Shown: positions 26,178 to 34,845 of the stretch, one piece after another | Position numbering within the stretch: the stretch's first letter is position 1 | How the letters are laid out: every line of letters starts with the position of its first letter | Assembly (NCBI RefSeq): GCF_026341855.1 | Contig: NZ_JAPENW010000001.1 | Location: forward strand, 7,059,001-7,123,000 | Origin: Streptomyces sp. NBC_00568 | Lineage (GTDB): Bacteria; Actinomycetota; Actinomycetes; Streptomycetales; Streptomycetaceae | Direction: 5' to 3' | DNA: 64,000 nt | The notes under the pieces: model-generated | What the model was told of the DNA's origin: nothing | Database searches by the model: none | What the model saw: the letters and a program-made list of their open reading frames with translations, nothing else | Made by a program: the position numbers and the translations under genes

Positions 26178-26325
26178 ATGCTGCTGAGCGCGGCGACAGT
26201 GCCGATGTCCCCGCTCCGCCCGCTTGGAGGCTCGTTTCCTCCGTCGGCTGGTCAGCGGGACCCATCCTCCGCGCGACCCGCTGCAGGGCGTCCCCGGACT
26301 GACATGACGTCAATTCCCGTGCCCT

Positions 26326-26359
26326 GGGCCGATCGGACCCTGACCGGGACCTCTGGCCC
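26326..26359. promoter_or_regulatory. Tandem DevR/OsdR-type operator upstream of USP
   Basis: GGGCCGATCGGACC (26326-26339) and GGGACCTCTGGCCC (26346-26359) have centres 20 bp apart and end 57 bp before the start codon, nearly the same arrangement as 911-944. Confidence 0.75.
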
Positions 26360-26416
26360 CCTGTGGGACGCGCGTGGACCCGAGACTGACGGCGCATCCC
26401 CGAAGGAGGTTCGTAC

Positions 26417-27334
26417 ATGCCCACCATCACCGTCGGCCTCGACGGCTCGCCCGAAAGCCTCGCCGCCGCAGACTGGGCCGCCCGCGAAGCAGTGCAACGA
26501 CAGGCACCCCTGCGTCTCCTGCATGCCGGGCCCTCATCGGGTTCTCCGCACCCTCCCTTCCCGGGGGTTCCGGCGCCGGACGCGATCGAGGCGCAGCGCG
26601 CCTGGGCCGCGCACTTGCTGCGCGAAGCGGAATCCCGGCTCAGGGACCGCCACCCCGGCCTGCGGATCACCACCGAGCAGGCCGATGAGCAGGCCGCCCC
26701 GGCCCTGCTGGCAGGAGCGGAGGACACCGAACTGCTGGTTCTCGGGTCCCGGGGCCTGGGCGCCGTGGCCGGGTTCCTGGTCGGTTCGGTCGCCCTCGCC
26801 GTGGTGGCGCGCTCCGAGCGGCCCGTCGTCCTCGTACGGGCCGGTGAGCACGCCGCGGACGAGCATCTGCCAGACGCCACGGGTGGCGCCGCAGCGAGCA
26901 GCAGTCCGTACCGTGACGTGGTGCTGGGGCTGGACCTGGAGGAACCGGGCGACGCCGTCGTCGAGTTCGCGTTCGAGACCGCCGCGCGTCGTGCGGCCGG
27001 CCTGCGGGTCGTTCACGGCTGGAACCCGGCCGCCGTCTTTGGCCACGCTGCCGCCCCGGATTCGGAACTCGACGCCGAACTGGCGGAGGAGACACGCCTC
27101 GGGCTGCACGACCTCCTGCGCCCGTGGAGGGGCAAGTTCCCCGGGGTGGAGGTGCGGGCGCAGGCCGTCATCGGCAGCGCGGGCCGGCACCTCGTACACG
27201 CCTCGCGGGACGCGTCGCTGGTCGTCGTCGGGCGGAAGAGACGGCACGCGTTGGTCGGCGGCCGCGTCGGCCCTGTGGCGCACGCGGTGCTGCAGCACGC
27301 CTCCGCGCCGGTAGCAGTGGTGCCGCACGACTGA
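26417..27334 (+). CDS. Universal stress protein, two UspA domains (type A)
   Basis: 305 residues; ITVGLDGSPESLAAADWAAREA opens domain 1, and the ATP loop GSRGLGAVAG...GS lies near 110-125. The linker AGEHAADEHLPDATGG matches the type A group. Domain 2 ends VGPVAHAVLQHASAPVAVVPHD with a degenerate nucleotide loop (GRKRRHA). AAGGAGG precedes ATG 26417. Confidence 0.93.
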   Translation: MPTITVGLDGSPESLAAADWAAREAVQRQAPLRLLHAGPSSGSPHPPFPGVPAPDAIEAQRAWAAHLLREAESRLRDRHPGLRITTEQADEQAAPALLAGAEDTELLVLGSRGLGAVAGFLVGSVALAVVARSERPVVLVRAGEHAADEHLPDATGGAAASSSPYRDVVLGLDLEEPGDAVVEFAFETAARRAAGLRVVHGWNPAAVFGHAAAPDSELDAELAEETRLGLHDLLRPWRGKFPGVEVRAQAVIGSAGRHLVHASRDASLVVVGRKRRHALVGGRVGPVAHAVLQHASAPVAVVPHD

Positions 27335-27419
27335 CGTGTGGAAACGGTCCGTCCGCGGCGTCGGCACCGCGGCGCGGGCGAAGGAGGACCACTGGCCAGA
27401 GTCGACCGGCTGCCTCAGG

Positions 27420-27433
27420 GGCCCGGTCGGCCC
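27420..27433. promoter_or_regulatory. Single palindromic operator-like site
   Basis: GGCCCGGTCGGCCC is a near-perfect inverted repeat directly before the Hsp20 fragment. It may be what is left of that gene's promoter. Confidence 0.4.
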
Positions 27434-27444
27434 ACGCGCCGGGT

Positions 27445-27666
27445 GACTCCAACGTTCTGACCCTGCGGGCCGAACGCGGTGAGGAGACGAAGGAGAAGCA
27501 CCGTACGGAGTTCCGCTACGGCACCTTCGCCCGTTCCGTTCGTCTGCCGGCTGGAGCCAGGGGCGAGGAGGCGACAGCGGAGTACAAGGACGGTGTTCTG
27601 ACCATCACGGTCCCGGCCCCGGAGGAGAAGACGGGGACCAGGACCATCCAGGTGCGGCGCGGCTGA
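27445..27666 (+). pseudogene. Hsp20 / alpha-crystallin family fragment (N-terminus missing)
   Basis: The last 73 codons read DSNVLTLRAERGEE...FRYGTFARSVRLPAG...EYKDGVLTITVP, the second half of an alpha-crystallin domain. The first half of the domain and the N-terminal arm are absent. No start codon with a ribosome site lies in frame nearby, although GAAGGAGG at 27380-27387 precedes another frame. M. tuberculosis HspX (Rv2031c) is the classic DevR-regulated member, so a once complete dormancy chaperone is plausible. Confidence 0.75.
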
Positions 27667-27690
27667 GGGCGGGCACGTCGGGCCGCATCG

Positions 27691-27727
27691 GGTGTGCGCG
27701 GCTGGTGATCCACCGGCCGCGCACACC
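27691..27727. terminator. Stem-loop, 12-bp stem
   Basis: GGTGTGCGCGGC (27691-27702) pairs with GCCGCGCACACC (27716-27727), 25 bp after the Hsp20 fragment. Confidence 0.65.
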
Positions 27728-27800
27728 GCTGCGACGCTTCCTTCGACGTCTCGTCGGCAGTGCGCAGGAAGACCTCGAGCAGCCTCCGGCGACGTTCGGA
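27728..27800 (-). pseudogene. Short remnant of a CBS-domain gene
   Basis: On the minus strand this stretch reads RRRLLEVFLRTADETSKEA, closely resembling the end of the second CBS domain in the CBS-BON proteins of this window (RRDLLRVFLRTDDEIRREV at 20 kb). Nothing else of the gene remains. Confidence 0.4.
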
Positions 27801-27815
27801 GCTATGGGTAGAAAT

Positions 27816-27849
27816 GGGCCGAACGTCCCCGCCAAGGGCCGGTCCGCCC
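27816..27849. promoter_or_regulatory. Tandem DevR/OsdR-type operator upstream of USP
   Basis: GGGCCGAACGTCCC (27816-27829) and GGGCCGGTCCGCCC (27836-27849) have centres 20 bp apart, 69 bp before the start codon. Confidence 0.72.
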
Positions 27850-27918
27850 CTCGTGCGGCGCGCTGACGGGTGCGACGGTGAAGTGGACCCCTGTGCTGCA
27901 TGGAAGGCGGTGGGGACG

Positions 27919-28794
27919 ATGACACTTCCCCTGGTCACGGGCATCGACGGTTCCGATGAGAGCTTGACGGCGGTTGACTGGGCGGTGGACGAGGCCGCCC
28001 GGCACGGTCTCCCACTGAGGCTGGTGCACGCCTCACGCTGGGAGCGGTACGAGCGGGCCGTTCCGTCCCACAGTCTGAGCCGCCCGTCGGAGCGCGTGTT
28101 CCTGGAGAATCTCGTGGCCACCGCGGCCGAACGTGCCGGGCGCCGCGATCCGGAGGTGAAGGTCACCACCGAAATCGTCCCCGACGACGCGGTGGACGCT
28201 CTCCTGCGCGAGGGCGACAACGCGTTCGCGCTCGTGACGGGAGCGCGCGGCCGCGGTGAGTTGAAGAGCCTGCTCCTCGGCTCCGTGGGCCTGGCCGTGG
28301 CGGCCCGTGCAAGCTGCCCGGTGATCGTTGTCCGGGGCGACAAGGCGGGCTTGGCCGGCTCCCACGAGAGGATCCTGCTGGGTGCGGGCGAGCCGGTGAC
28401 CGGTGAGGAGACGGTGCGCTTCGCCTTCAGCGAGGCCGAGGCACGCGGATGTGCCCTGGACGTCGTACGAGCCTGGCGCCGCCCCGCGCACGAGAGCGCC
28501 GACGATCCCGCGCTCGCGGACGAACCGGCACGAGGGCACGAGGAGCGGGCCTCCGACCTGCTCGACACGCTGCTGCGGGGCGCCGAGGCAGACCATCCGG
28601 ATGTCCGGGTGCTGCGCGTCATGGTCGAGGGACCGGCCCACAGCGTCCTTGTGCGCCGCTCGGCAGCCGCCGACCTGGTGATCGTCGGGGCCCGGCGCAG
28701 GCACGGCCACCTCGGGCTTCAGCTCGGCCGGGTGAGCCACACCCTCCTCCACCACGCGGACTGCCCGGTGGCGGTCGTACCGCACACGGTGTGA
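27919..28794 (+). CDS. Universal stress protein, two UspA domains (type B)
   Basis: 291 residues from ATG 27919 (MTLPLVTGIDGSDES). The ATP loop of domain 1 is GARGRGELKSLLLGS. Domain 2 keeps QLGRVSHTLLHHADCPVAVVP. The same length and signature occur in the USP at 40233. The ribosome site GGAAGGCGGTGGGG is broad but present. Confidence 0.92.
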   Translation: MTLPLVTGIDGSDESLTAVDWAVDEAARHGLPLRLVHASRWERYERAVPSHSLSRPSERVFLENLVATAAERAGRRDPEVKVTTEIVPDDAVDALLREGDNAFALVTGARGRGELKSLLLGSVGLAVAARASCPVIVVRGDKAGLAGSHERILLGAGEPVTGEETVRFAFSEAEARGCALDVVRAWRRPAHESADDPALADEPARGHEERASDLLDTLLRGAEADHPDVRVLRVMVEGPAHSVLVRRSAAADLVIVGARRRHGHLGLQLGRVSHTLLHHADCPVAVVPHTV

Positions 28795-28999
28795 GCGTCG
28801 CTCGCGCCTGTGCGTGGCGTCCCGGGCAGCCCGACATCCTGATGCTCCGCCATCCCCGCAGCCTCTGCTGACGGTGCCGCCGTCCGGCCGCTCACCGATC
28901 AGCGTCGGGCTGCCGGATCGAGCGGTCTGCGCTCAACCCGGTGAGACGTGTCAGCTCCTTCTCCTCCTTCTCCGGACCGGCGTAGGGCTTCACACAGAG

Positions 29000-29033
29000 G
29001 GGCCGGACGGCCCCCGGAGGGGACCGGGCAGCC
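29000..29033. promoter_or_regulatory. Tandem DevR/OsdR-type operator upstream of USP
   Basis: GGGCCGGACGGCCC (29000-29013, perfect) and GGGACCGGGCAGCC (29020-29033, right half weak) have centres 20 bp apart and end 68 bp before the USP start. Nothing else is seen in the 307-bp gap. Confidence 0.68.
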
Positions 29034-29101
29034 TCTGCCCCCGCGCGGGCCGCAGCGTGACGCTGGTACCGGACGACAGACCGAGCCCTGGAGGTGCCGA
29101 C

Positions 29102-30004
29102 ATGCTTTCGCCCGTTGTCGTAGGAGTCGACGGATCCACCGAGAGTCTGGCCGCCGCCGCATGGGCGGCCCGCGAGGCCGAGCGGCGTGACCGACCGCTG
29201 CACCTGGTACACGCCTGGGACTGGCACCCCCGCCGCCAGGAAGGCGAGATCGCCGGCGCAGCCCAGCGGAATCTGGCGCGGAGTTCGCTGCGCCGGGCGG
29301 AGGAACGCGTCCGCGCCGAGTGTCCCGGCGTCCGCCTCACCGACGAGCAGACGGAAGGCCCCGCCACCGCAGCCCTGTTGAAGGCGGCGGACCAGGCCGA
29401 CCTGATGGTCCTGGGATCTCGCGGACTGAGCGGCTTCACCGGATTCCTCGTGGGTTCCGTGGCACTGGGTGTGGTCGCGAAGGCGACGCGTCCCGTCGTT
29501 CTCGTCCGGGCGGGCGAGGAGGCGGCCGACGAGCATGTGCCGACCCGCGAAGGAAGCGCCGCGACGAATACCGGCTACCGGGACGTCGTGCTGGCCGTGG
29601 ACCTCGACGAGGGCTGCGACGAGGTCATCGAGTTCGCCTTCGAGGCCGCCCGGCTCCGGCACGCGCGCCTGCGGGCCGTGCACGCCTGGCACACCGCCGG
29701 CCCGATCGGCCTGGGACCCGGCGACATCGGCATGGTCCAGGAGTCCTGGCAGGGCGAGGAATGGCTGGGCTTCCTCAAGGCCGTGCTCCAGGTGTGGCGC
29801 GACAAGTACCCCGACGTGGAGGTCCTGGAGACGGTGGTGGACGACAAGCCTTCGACCGCGCTCGTGAGGGCCGCGACCGGAGCGAGTCTCCTCGTCGTCG
29901 GCCACCGCCTCGCCGAACGCCCGCTCGGCCCCCGAACCGGGCCCGTCACCCATGCCGCGATCCACCACGTCGGCTGCCCCGTCGCCGTCGTACCCCATCT
30001 CTAG
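29102..30004 (+). CDS. Universal stress protein, two UspA domains (type A)
   Basis: 300 residues. VVVGVDGSTESLAAAAWAAREA starts domain 1; ATP loop GSRGLSGFTG...GS near 107-122; linker AGEEAADEHVP. Domain 2 has GHRLAERPLG, a degenerate loop. GGAGG precedes ATG 29102. The next USP follows 71 bp later without its own palindrome, so the two are probably co-transcribed. Confidence 0.93.
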   Translation: MLSPVVVGVDGSTESLAAAAWAAREAERRDRPLHLVHAWDWHPRRQEGEIAGAAQRNLARSSLRRAEERVRAECPGVRLTDEQTEGPATAALLKAADQADLMVLGSRGLSGFTGFLVGSVALGVVAKATRPVVLVRAGEEAADEHVPTREGSAATNTGYRDVVLAVDLDEGCDEVIEFAFEAARLRHARLRAVHAWHTAGPIGLGPGDIGMVQESWQGEEWLGFLKAVLQVWRDKYPDVEVLETVVDDKPSTALVRAATGASLLVVGHRLAERPLGPRTGPVTHAAIHHVGCPVAVVPHL

Positions 30005-30075
30005 AGGAGCCCCGAGAGCGCGTGCCTGCTCTCGAAGGACACGCGACAGCGGAACGGACGAAGGAGGTGACGGCC

Positions 30076-30972
30076 ATGACAAGGCCAGTCGTAGCCGGCC
30101 TGGACGGTTCGAAGGAGAGCCTCGCGGCCGCAGACTGGGCGGCCAGGGAAGCCCTTCGCCGCGGACTGCCGCTTCGTCTGGTGCACGCCTGCGAGGGCCT
30201 GCCCGACGACGGCACCGCCGCGGCCCTGCCCGAGATCCGGGCACCGCAGTACCACGCGCGGCGAGTGCTGCGCGGGGCCGTCGACGTACTGCACGAGCGC
30301 TATCCGGCGCTGTACATCGCCGCCGAGCAGGTGCGCAGGCAGCCAGGTCCAGCGCTCCTCGCCGAGGCGGAGATCGCTGAGCTGCTGGTCATCGGAAGCC
30401 AGGGGGCGAGCGGTGTCGGGGGGTTCCTCTCGGGGTCGGTCGCCATGGCCACCGTGGCTCACGTCGACCGGCCCGTCGTCCTCGTACGGGAGGGCGAGAC
30501 GGCGACGGACGAACACCTCCCTGACGCTCTCGGAAAGCCGTCGACCGATACACCCCACCGTGACGTGGCGGTCGCCGTCGACGTCGGCGCGCCCTGCGAC
30601 GCCGTCCTCGACCACGCGTTCCGCGCGGCCGAACTCCGTGCGGCGCCGCTGCGCGCCGCGTACGCCTGGCACGTGCCGCTCACCAGAGGCGTCCCGGGCG
30701 TCGAGGAGCGTACGCGGATCCGGGAGGCGGCGGAGCGCGCGCTCGCGGAGCTGCTCGAACCCTGGCGCGCGAAGTACCCCGGCGTGATCGTCCAGGCCAA
30801 CCTCCACGAGGGCCGCGCCGCCCACGTCCTCGTACGCGCGGCAGGCGGGGCCGGACTACTGGTGGTGGGCCGTCGTCGGCGGCATACCGCGGTCGGCGCC
30901 CACACCGGCCCGGTGGCCCACGCGTTGCTCCACCACGTGCCCCAGCCGGTCGTGCTGGTCCCGCACGACTGA
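30076..30972 (+). CDS. Universal stress protein, two UspA domains (type A)
   Basis: 298 residues from ATG 30076, with AAGGAGGTGA upstream. Domain 1: VVAGLDGSKESLAAADWAAREA; the loop has GSQGASGVGG...GS, an Arg-to-Gln change compared with its paralogues. Linker EGETATDEHLPDALG. Domain 2: GRRRRHTAVGAHTGPVAHALLHH. Second gene of a USP pair. Confidence 0.92.
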   Translation: MTRPVVAGLDGSKESLAAADWAAREALRRGLPLRLVHACEGLPDDGTAAALPEIRAPQYHARRVLRGAVDVLHERYPALYIAAEQVRRQPGPALLAEAEIAELLVIGSQGASGVGGFLSGSVAMATVAHVDRPVVLVREGETATDEHLPDALGKPSTDTPHRDVAVAVDVGAPCDAVLDHAFRAAELRAAPLRAAYAWHVPLTRGVPGVEERTRIREAAERALAELLEPWRAKYPGVIVQANLHEGRAAHVLVRAAGGAGLLVVGRRRRHTAVGAHTGPVAHALLHHVPQPVVLVPHD

Positions 30973-31052
30973 CAGCCGCGCCGCTCGGCCGCCGTCCGCC
31001 CCGCCCGGCCCCGGGAACGTGTTCCGGCCGGGTCCGGCGACGGGTGAGGCGA

Positions 31053-31110
31053 CGGCCGAACGGCCTGGCGGCCGGGCCGTCCGTACCCTGCCACGCGGGC
31101 CGGACGGCGC
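31053..31110. promoter_or_regulatory. Cluster of three operator-like palindromes upstream of the P1B ATPase
   Basis: CGGCCGAACGGCCT (31053-31066), GGGCCGTCCGTACC (31074-31087) and GGGCCGGACGGCGC (31097-31110) have centres 21 and 23 bp apart and end 61 bp before the chosen start. Confidence 0.6.
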
Positions 31111-31171
31111 GGTGTGGATGAAAGGGACCGAAGCGAAAGCCGTGACGTTCGGACGGACCGAGGTGTGTGCC

Positions 31172-33538
31172 ATGGATCGCGTCACCGCCCTTGCGGCACG
31201 ATCGCGGCGGCTGTCTCAGAAGACCGTGTCCGTACCCGCTGGTGCCGTCCTCCTGGCCGTCACGGCTGTGGCCCTTTTGGCAGGTGGCATCGCCTGGATC
31301 GTCGGCGCGGGTACCTTGGCGGACCTGTTCTGGGGACTGGGAACGGTCGCTGCCGTCGTGCCGGCGGCCGGATGGGTGCTGGCGTCGCTGCGGCACGGAG
31401 ACGTGGGTGTGGACCTGATCGCCGTGCTCGCCCTGGGAGGCACCCTGGCCGTGGGTGAATACCTGGCCGGGGCCCTGATCGCGTTGATGCTCGCCACCGG
31501 CCGCACCCTCGAGGCCACCGCGCAGCGGCGTGCCTCGCGCGACCTGCGCGCTCTCCTGGAGCGAGCCCCGCGCTCCGCCCGCCTGCGTACCGCCACCGGC
31601 GTACGGGTGATGCCGTCGGCCGAGGTCCGTGCCGGCGACCTGCTCGTCGTGGGTCCCGGGGAAGTGGTTCCGGTCGACGGCCGGGTGGAGAGTGCCATCG
31701 CCGTCCTCGACGAATCCGCGCTCACCGGCGAGCCCCTCCAGACCGAGCGGTCGCGCGGGGAATCCGTACGCAGCGGTGTGGTGAACGCGGGCGCCGCCTT
31801 TGAACTCCGCGCCACCGCCGTCGAGCGGGACAGCACCTACGCCGGCATCGTGCGGCTGGCCCAGGAGGCGGGCGCCGAGTCCGCGCCCGTCGTACGCCTC
31901 GCCGACCGCTACGCGGCATGGTTCCTTCCCCTCACCCTCGCGGTGGCGGGTCTGGCCTGGCTGGTCAGCGGCTCCGCGGTCCGGGCGGTCGCCGTCCTGG
32001 TGGTCGCCACCCCGTGTCCGCTGCTGCTGGCCGCACCGGTGGCGATCGTCTCCGGCCTCTCCCGTGCCTCACGCCTCGGCGTGGTCGTCCGCGGCGGCGG
32101 CGCCCTGGAGAACCTGGGCCGGGCCCGCACGCTCCTGCTGGACAAGACCGGCACACTGACCGCCGGACGTCCCCGCGTGCTGGACGTGATCGCCCCGCCC
32201 GGCGGTAAGCCCGCGGAAGTGCTCCGCCTGGCGGCATCCGTCGACCAGTACTCGCCGCACGTCCTCGCCCGGGCCATCGTCGACACGGCCCACAAACGCG
32301 AGCTGAGCCTGTCTGTTCCCTCGGAGGTGAGCGAGGAACCCGGCAGGGGCGCTGTCGGCACGGTGGACGGCCACCGGGTGTCGGTCGGCCGCGTCGCCGC
32401 CTCGGACACGCGCGCGCCCTGGGCCAGGGCCGTCGACAACCGCGCGCTCCTCGACGGCGCGGCCGTCGCCTGGCTGACCGTCGACGGCCGTCCGGCCGGT
32501 GCCGTCCTCCTTCGGGACCCCGTACGACCCGACGCGCCCCGCACTCTGCGCCATCTGCGAGCGGCGGGCATCGAACGGCTGCTGATGCTCACCGGCGACC
32601 GCGCCGAACCCGCCCATGAGGTCGCCGCCGTCCTCGGTCTCGACGACGTCCTCGCCGAGCTCGGCCCCGCCGACAAGGTCGCCGCCGTACGCGCCGAGCG
32701 TGCGCACGCGGTCACCGTGATGGTGGGCGACGGCGTCAACGACGCCCCCGCGCTCGCGGCGGCCGACATCGGCGTGGCCATGGGAGCGCGCGGTTCCACG
32801 GCATGCTCCGAGGCGGCAGACATCGTGCTGACCACCGACCGTGTGGACCGTCTGGCGGACGCCGTCTCCATCGCCGTACGAGCCCGGCGAATCGCCGTGC
32901 AGAGCGCTCTGGGAGGCATGCTGATGTCGCTGGCCGCGATGATCGCGGCCGCGTTCGGCCTGCTCCCGCCGGCTGTCGGCGCCCTGCTCCAGGAAGGGAT
33001 CGACGTCGCGGTCATCCTCAACGCCCTGCGCGCGCTGCGCGTCGACCAGGCCGCGCGGCCGACGCTCACCCCCGCCGCCGAGGCACTCGTCCAGCGTTTC
33101 GCGGCCGAACACGACGACCTCCAGGACGTCCTCGAAGCCGTGCGCGGCGCGGCCGACCGGGTCTCCGACAGCCCCGGCCCCCAAGCCCTCGCGGCTGTCG
33201 AGGAGGTGCACAGGCTGCTCACCGAGCGGCTGCTGCCGCACGAGAACGCCGAAGAGCAGGAGCTCTATCCGGCTCTTGCCCCCGCGCTCGGCGGGCCCGA
33301 GGCCACCGCCACCATGAGCCGTGCCCACACGGAGATCGCACGGCTCGCCCGGCGGATAGCGACGCATCTCGACCTGTCGCATGCCGACGGCGGCCTGGCT
33401 CCCGGGCAACTCGACGACCTGCGATCCTGCCTCTACGGCCTGAACACCGTCCTGCGTCTGCACTTCACCCAGGAAGAGGAGAACTACTTCTCGCTGGCGG
33501 CCTCTCCGCCCGACGGAGGCCGCCACCAGGGCTCATGA
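31172..33538 (+). CDS. P1B-5-type metal ATPase fused to a C-terminal haemerythrin domain
   Basis: 788 residues from ATG 31172 (MDRVTALAARS), with GAGGTG upstream; no N-terminal metal-binding domain. Membrane helices near 20-130; actuator with ALTGEP; the ion-site motif TPCPLLL near 279; the phosphorylated aspartate in DKTGTLT near 324; hinge VGDGVNDAPAL near 520; and QEGID in the last helix pair near 607. TPCP plus QExxD is the P1B-5 pattern, a group linked to nickel or iron export. Residues 630-775 form a haemerythrin-like bundle (AEHDDLQD, HENAEEQELYP, HTEIARL, HFTQEEENY), typical of P1B-5 enzymes and able to bind a di-iron oxygen site. M. tuberculosis has DevR-linked P-type ATPases (CtpF), but of another class. 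Confidence 0.88.
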   Translation: MDRVTALAARSRRLSQKTVSVPAGAVLLAVTAVALLAGGIAWIVGAGTLADLFWGLGTVAAVVPAAGWVLASLRHGDVGVDLIAVLALGGTLAVGEYLAGALIALMLATGRTLEATAQRRASRDLRALLERAPRSARLRTATGVRVMPSAEVRAGDLLVVGPGEVVPVDGRVESAIAVLDESALTGEPLQTERSRGESVRSGVVNAGAAFELRATAVERDSTYAGIVRLAQEAGAESAPVVRLADRYAAWFLPLTLAVAGLAWLVSGSAVRAVAVLVVATPCPLLLAAPVAIVSGLSRASRLGVVVRGGGALENLGRARTLLLDKTGTLTAGRPRVLDVIAPPGGKPAEVLRLAASVDQYSPHVLARAIVDTAHKRELSLSVPSEVSEEPGRGAVGTVDGHRVSVGRVAASDTRAPWARAVDNRALLDGAAVAWLTVDGRPAGAVLLRDPVRPDAPRTLRHLRAAGIERLLMLTGDRAEPAHEVAAVLGLDDVLAELGPADKVAAVRAERAHAVTVMVGDGVNDAPALAAADIGVAMGARGSTACSEAADIVLTTDRVDRLADAVSIAVRARRIAVQSALGGMLMSLAAMIAAAFGLLPPAVGALLQEGIDVAVILNALRALRVDQAARPTLTPAAEALVQRFAAEHDDLQDVLEAVRGAADRVSDSPGPQALAAVEEVHRLLTERLLPHENAEEQELYPALAPALGGPEATATMSRAHTEIARLARRIATHLDLSHADGGLAPGQLDDLRSCLYGLNTVLRLHFTQEEENYFSLAASPPDGGRHQGS

Positions 33539-33544
33539 GAGGGC

Positions 33545-34546
33545 TCACTCGATGTCGAGTACCTCGTGCACGGGGCGGCGCGGTGTGCCGGGGCCTGCCG
33601 GGCCGTATCCGAGCCGGAGAACCATCTGGATGAATCCCATCGCCGACTCCGGGTCGCGCACGGCCCAGCGGAGTTCGGGCCATTCGAGGGCCTGGGAGGT
33701 GAGTGAGGTGGCGAGCCCGTCCAGGGTGGCCTGGAGCAGAACGCGTTCCATGGCCTGGCCCGCCAGCAACCAGTCCCTCGGCCCGTCGCCCGCGGTGCCC
33801 AGTACGGCGAGCTGGGGCGTGTTCTCGAACGCGGCGGCCTCGCGGCCGGGAACGGGGCGCCTGCCGGCGAAGTCACGCACGGGCGCCCTGCCGGAGCGTT
33901 CGCGAGGGCCGAAGGCGTTCTCCGGTATCCCGTCGCTCGCCGCTTCGGCCGCTCCCGTTCCTCTACGGGTCCATTGCCTCAGCTCCTCCGAGGCGGCGGA
34001 GTCCATGGCGTCGCGGCCCTCGGCGTCGTGCACCAGGTCCAGCAGCGTCTCCACGTGCCACGCGCCGGGGAAGACCAGATGTCCGCCCTCCAGGAGGGCG
34101 GCGGCGCACAGAGCGTCCTTGAGGGCCTGCGGTATCGCCTCGTCGGTGAAAGGCTGACGGCTGGTGTGGCGCCGGTGGACCGCCGGATACAGCGGCGCTA
34201 GGTCTTCCGCGGATTCATTGACCGCAAGGGCAGGGCTGGTGAGCCGTACCGCCGCGAGCAGCCGAGTGTCGGCGGGGTCGGGCAGCAGCTCGGTGACCGG
34301 TGCCCAGCCCGCATGGGTGGCGGCGACGCGCAGGTTCAAGAGGGCAGCGGCGCAACCCAGGTGAAGACCGCGGGTGGTGGGGTCGGCGTGCGGCATGGCG
34401 CGCTCGAGATCCGCGTACAACCGGAAGGTGCTGTCAGCGCGCCGAAACCGGAATCTCCATGGCTGCGCGTTGTGCATGGAGGGGGCCCTTGCGGCGTCTT
34501 CGACCAGGGCTTTCACGGTCGTCGTGTCGAGTTCACGTACGGACAT
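33545..34546 (-). CDS. Acg-family nitroreductase-like protein
   Basis: 333 residues. APSMHNAQPWRFRFRR, RRHTSRQPF and FIQMVLRLGYGPAG are the family marks. It converges on the ATPase with six bases between stops. ATG 34546 has GGGAGG upstream. It is closer to the copy at 60.9 kb (shared DGIPxxAFGPR, VRDFAxGRPVPGR) than to that at 9.5 kb. Confidence 0.9.
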   Translation of the reverse strand: MSVRELDTTTVKALVEDAARAPSMHNAQPWRFRFRRADSTFRLYADLERAMPHADPTTRGLHLGCAAALLNLRVAATHAGWAPVTELLPDPADTRLLAAVRLTSPALAVNESAEDLAPLYPAVHRRHTSRQPFTDEAIPQALKDALCAAALLEGGHLVFPGAWHVETLLDLVHDAEGRDAMDSAASEELRQWTRRGTGAAEAASDGIPENAFGPRERSGRAPVRDFAGRRPVPGREAAAFENTPQLAVLGTAGDGPRDWLLAGQAMERVLLQATLDGLATSLTSQALEWPELRWAVRDPESAMGFIQMVLRLGYGPAGPGTPRRPVHEVLDIE

Positions 34547-34563
34547 CGGACCTGCCTCCCTTC

Positions 34564-34577
34564 AGGCCGACCGGCCA
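34564..34577. promoter_or_regulatory. Operator-like palindrome directly before the nitroreductase ribosome site
   Basis: AGGCCGACCGGCCA lies only 17 bp from the start codon, too close for an activator site; it may be chance or a repressor site. Confidence 0.3.
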
Positions 34578-34745
34578 TTCACGGAAGGGCGATTCCCGTC
34601 TCTCCACTATTCCACGGCGGTCCCGGGCGTGCGGTGCCGGCCGGGTGACCGCGAAACTGGAGCCTGCGGACAGGACGCCCCCGATCCGGCACTGTTCGGT
34701 CGATCGGTTCAGTTCTTGCCGAGCTGTGGCCCGCCGCCCGTGTGC

Positions 34746-34777
34746 AGGACGTTCGCCCGTCATGGACCGAAGAGCCC
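34746..34777. promoter_or_regulatory. Candidate operator pair for the nitroreductase
   Basis: AGGACGTTCGCCCG (34746-34759) and GGACCGAAGAGCCC (34764-34777), centres 18 bp apart, lie 200 bp before the nitroreductase and after the OsmC stop. Halves are imperfect. Confidence 0.45.
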
Positions 34778-34845
34778 ACACCCGCCGGGGCCCGGGGTCC
34801 ATCACTCGCGGGGCGAGCGGTGTACGGACTGGGTCAAGCCCGGCT

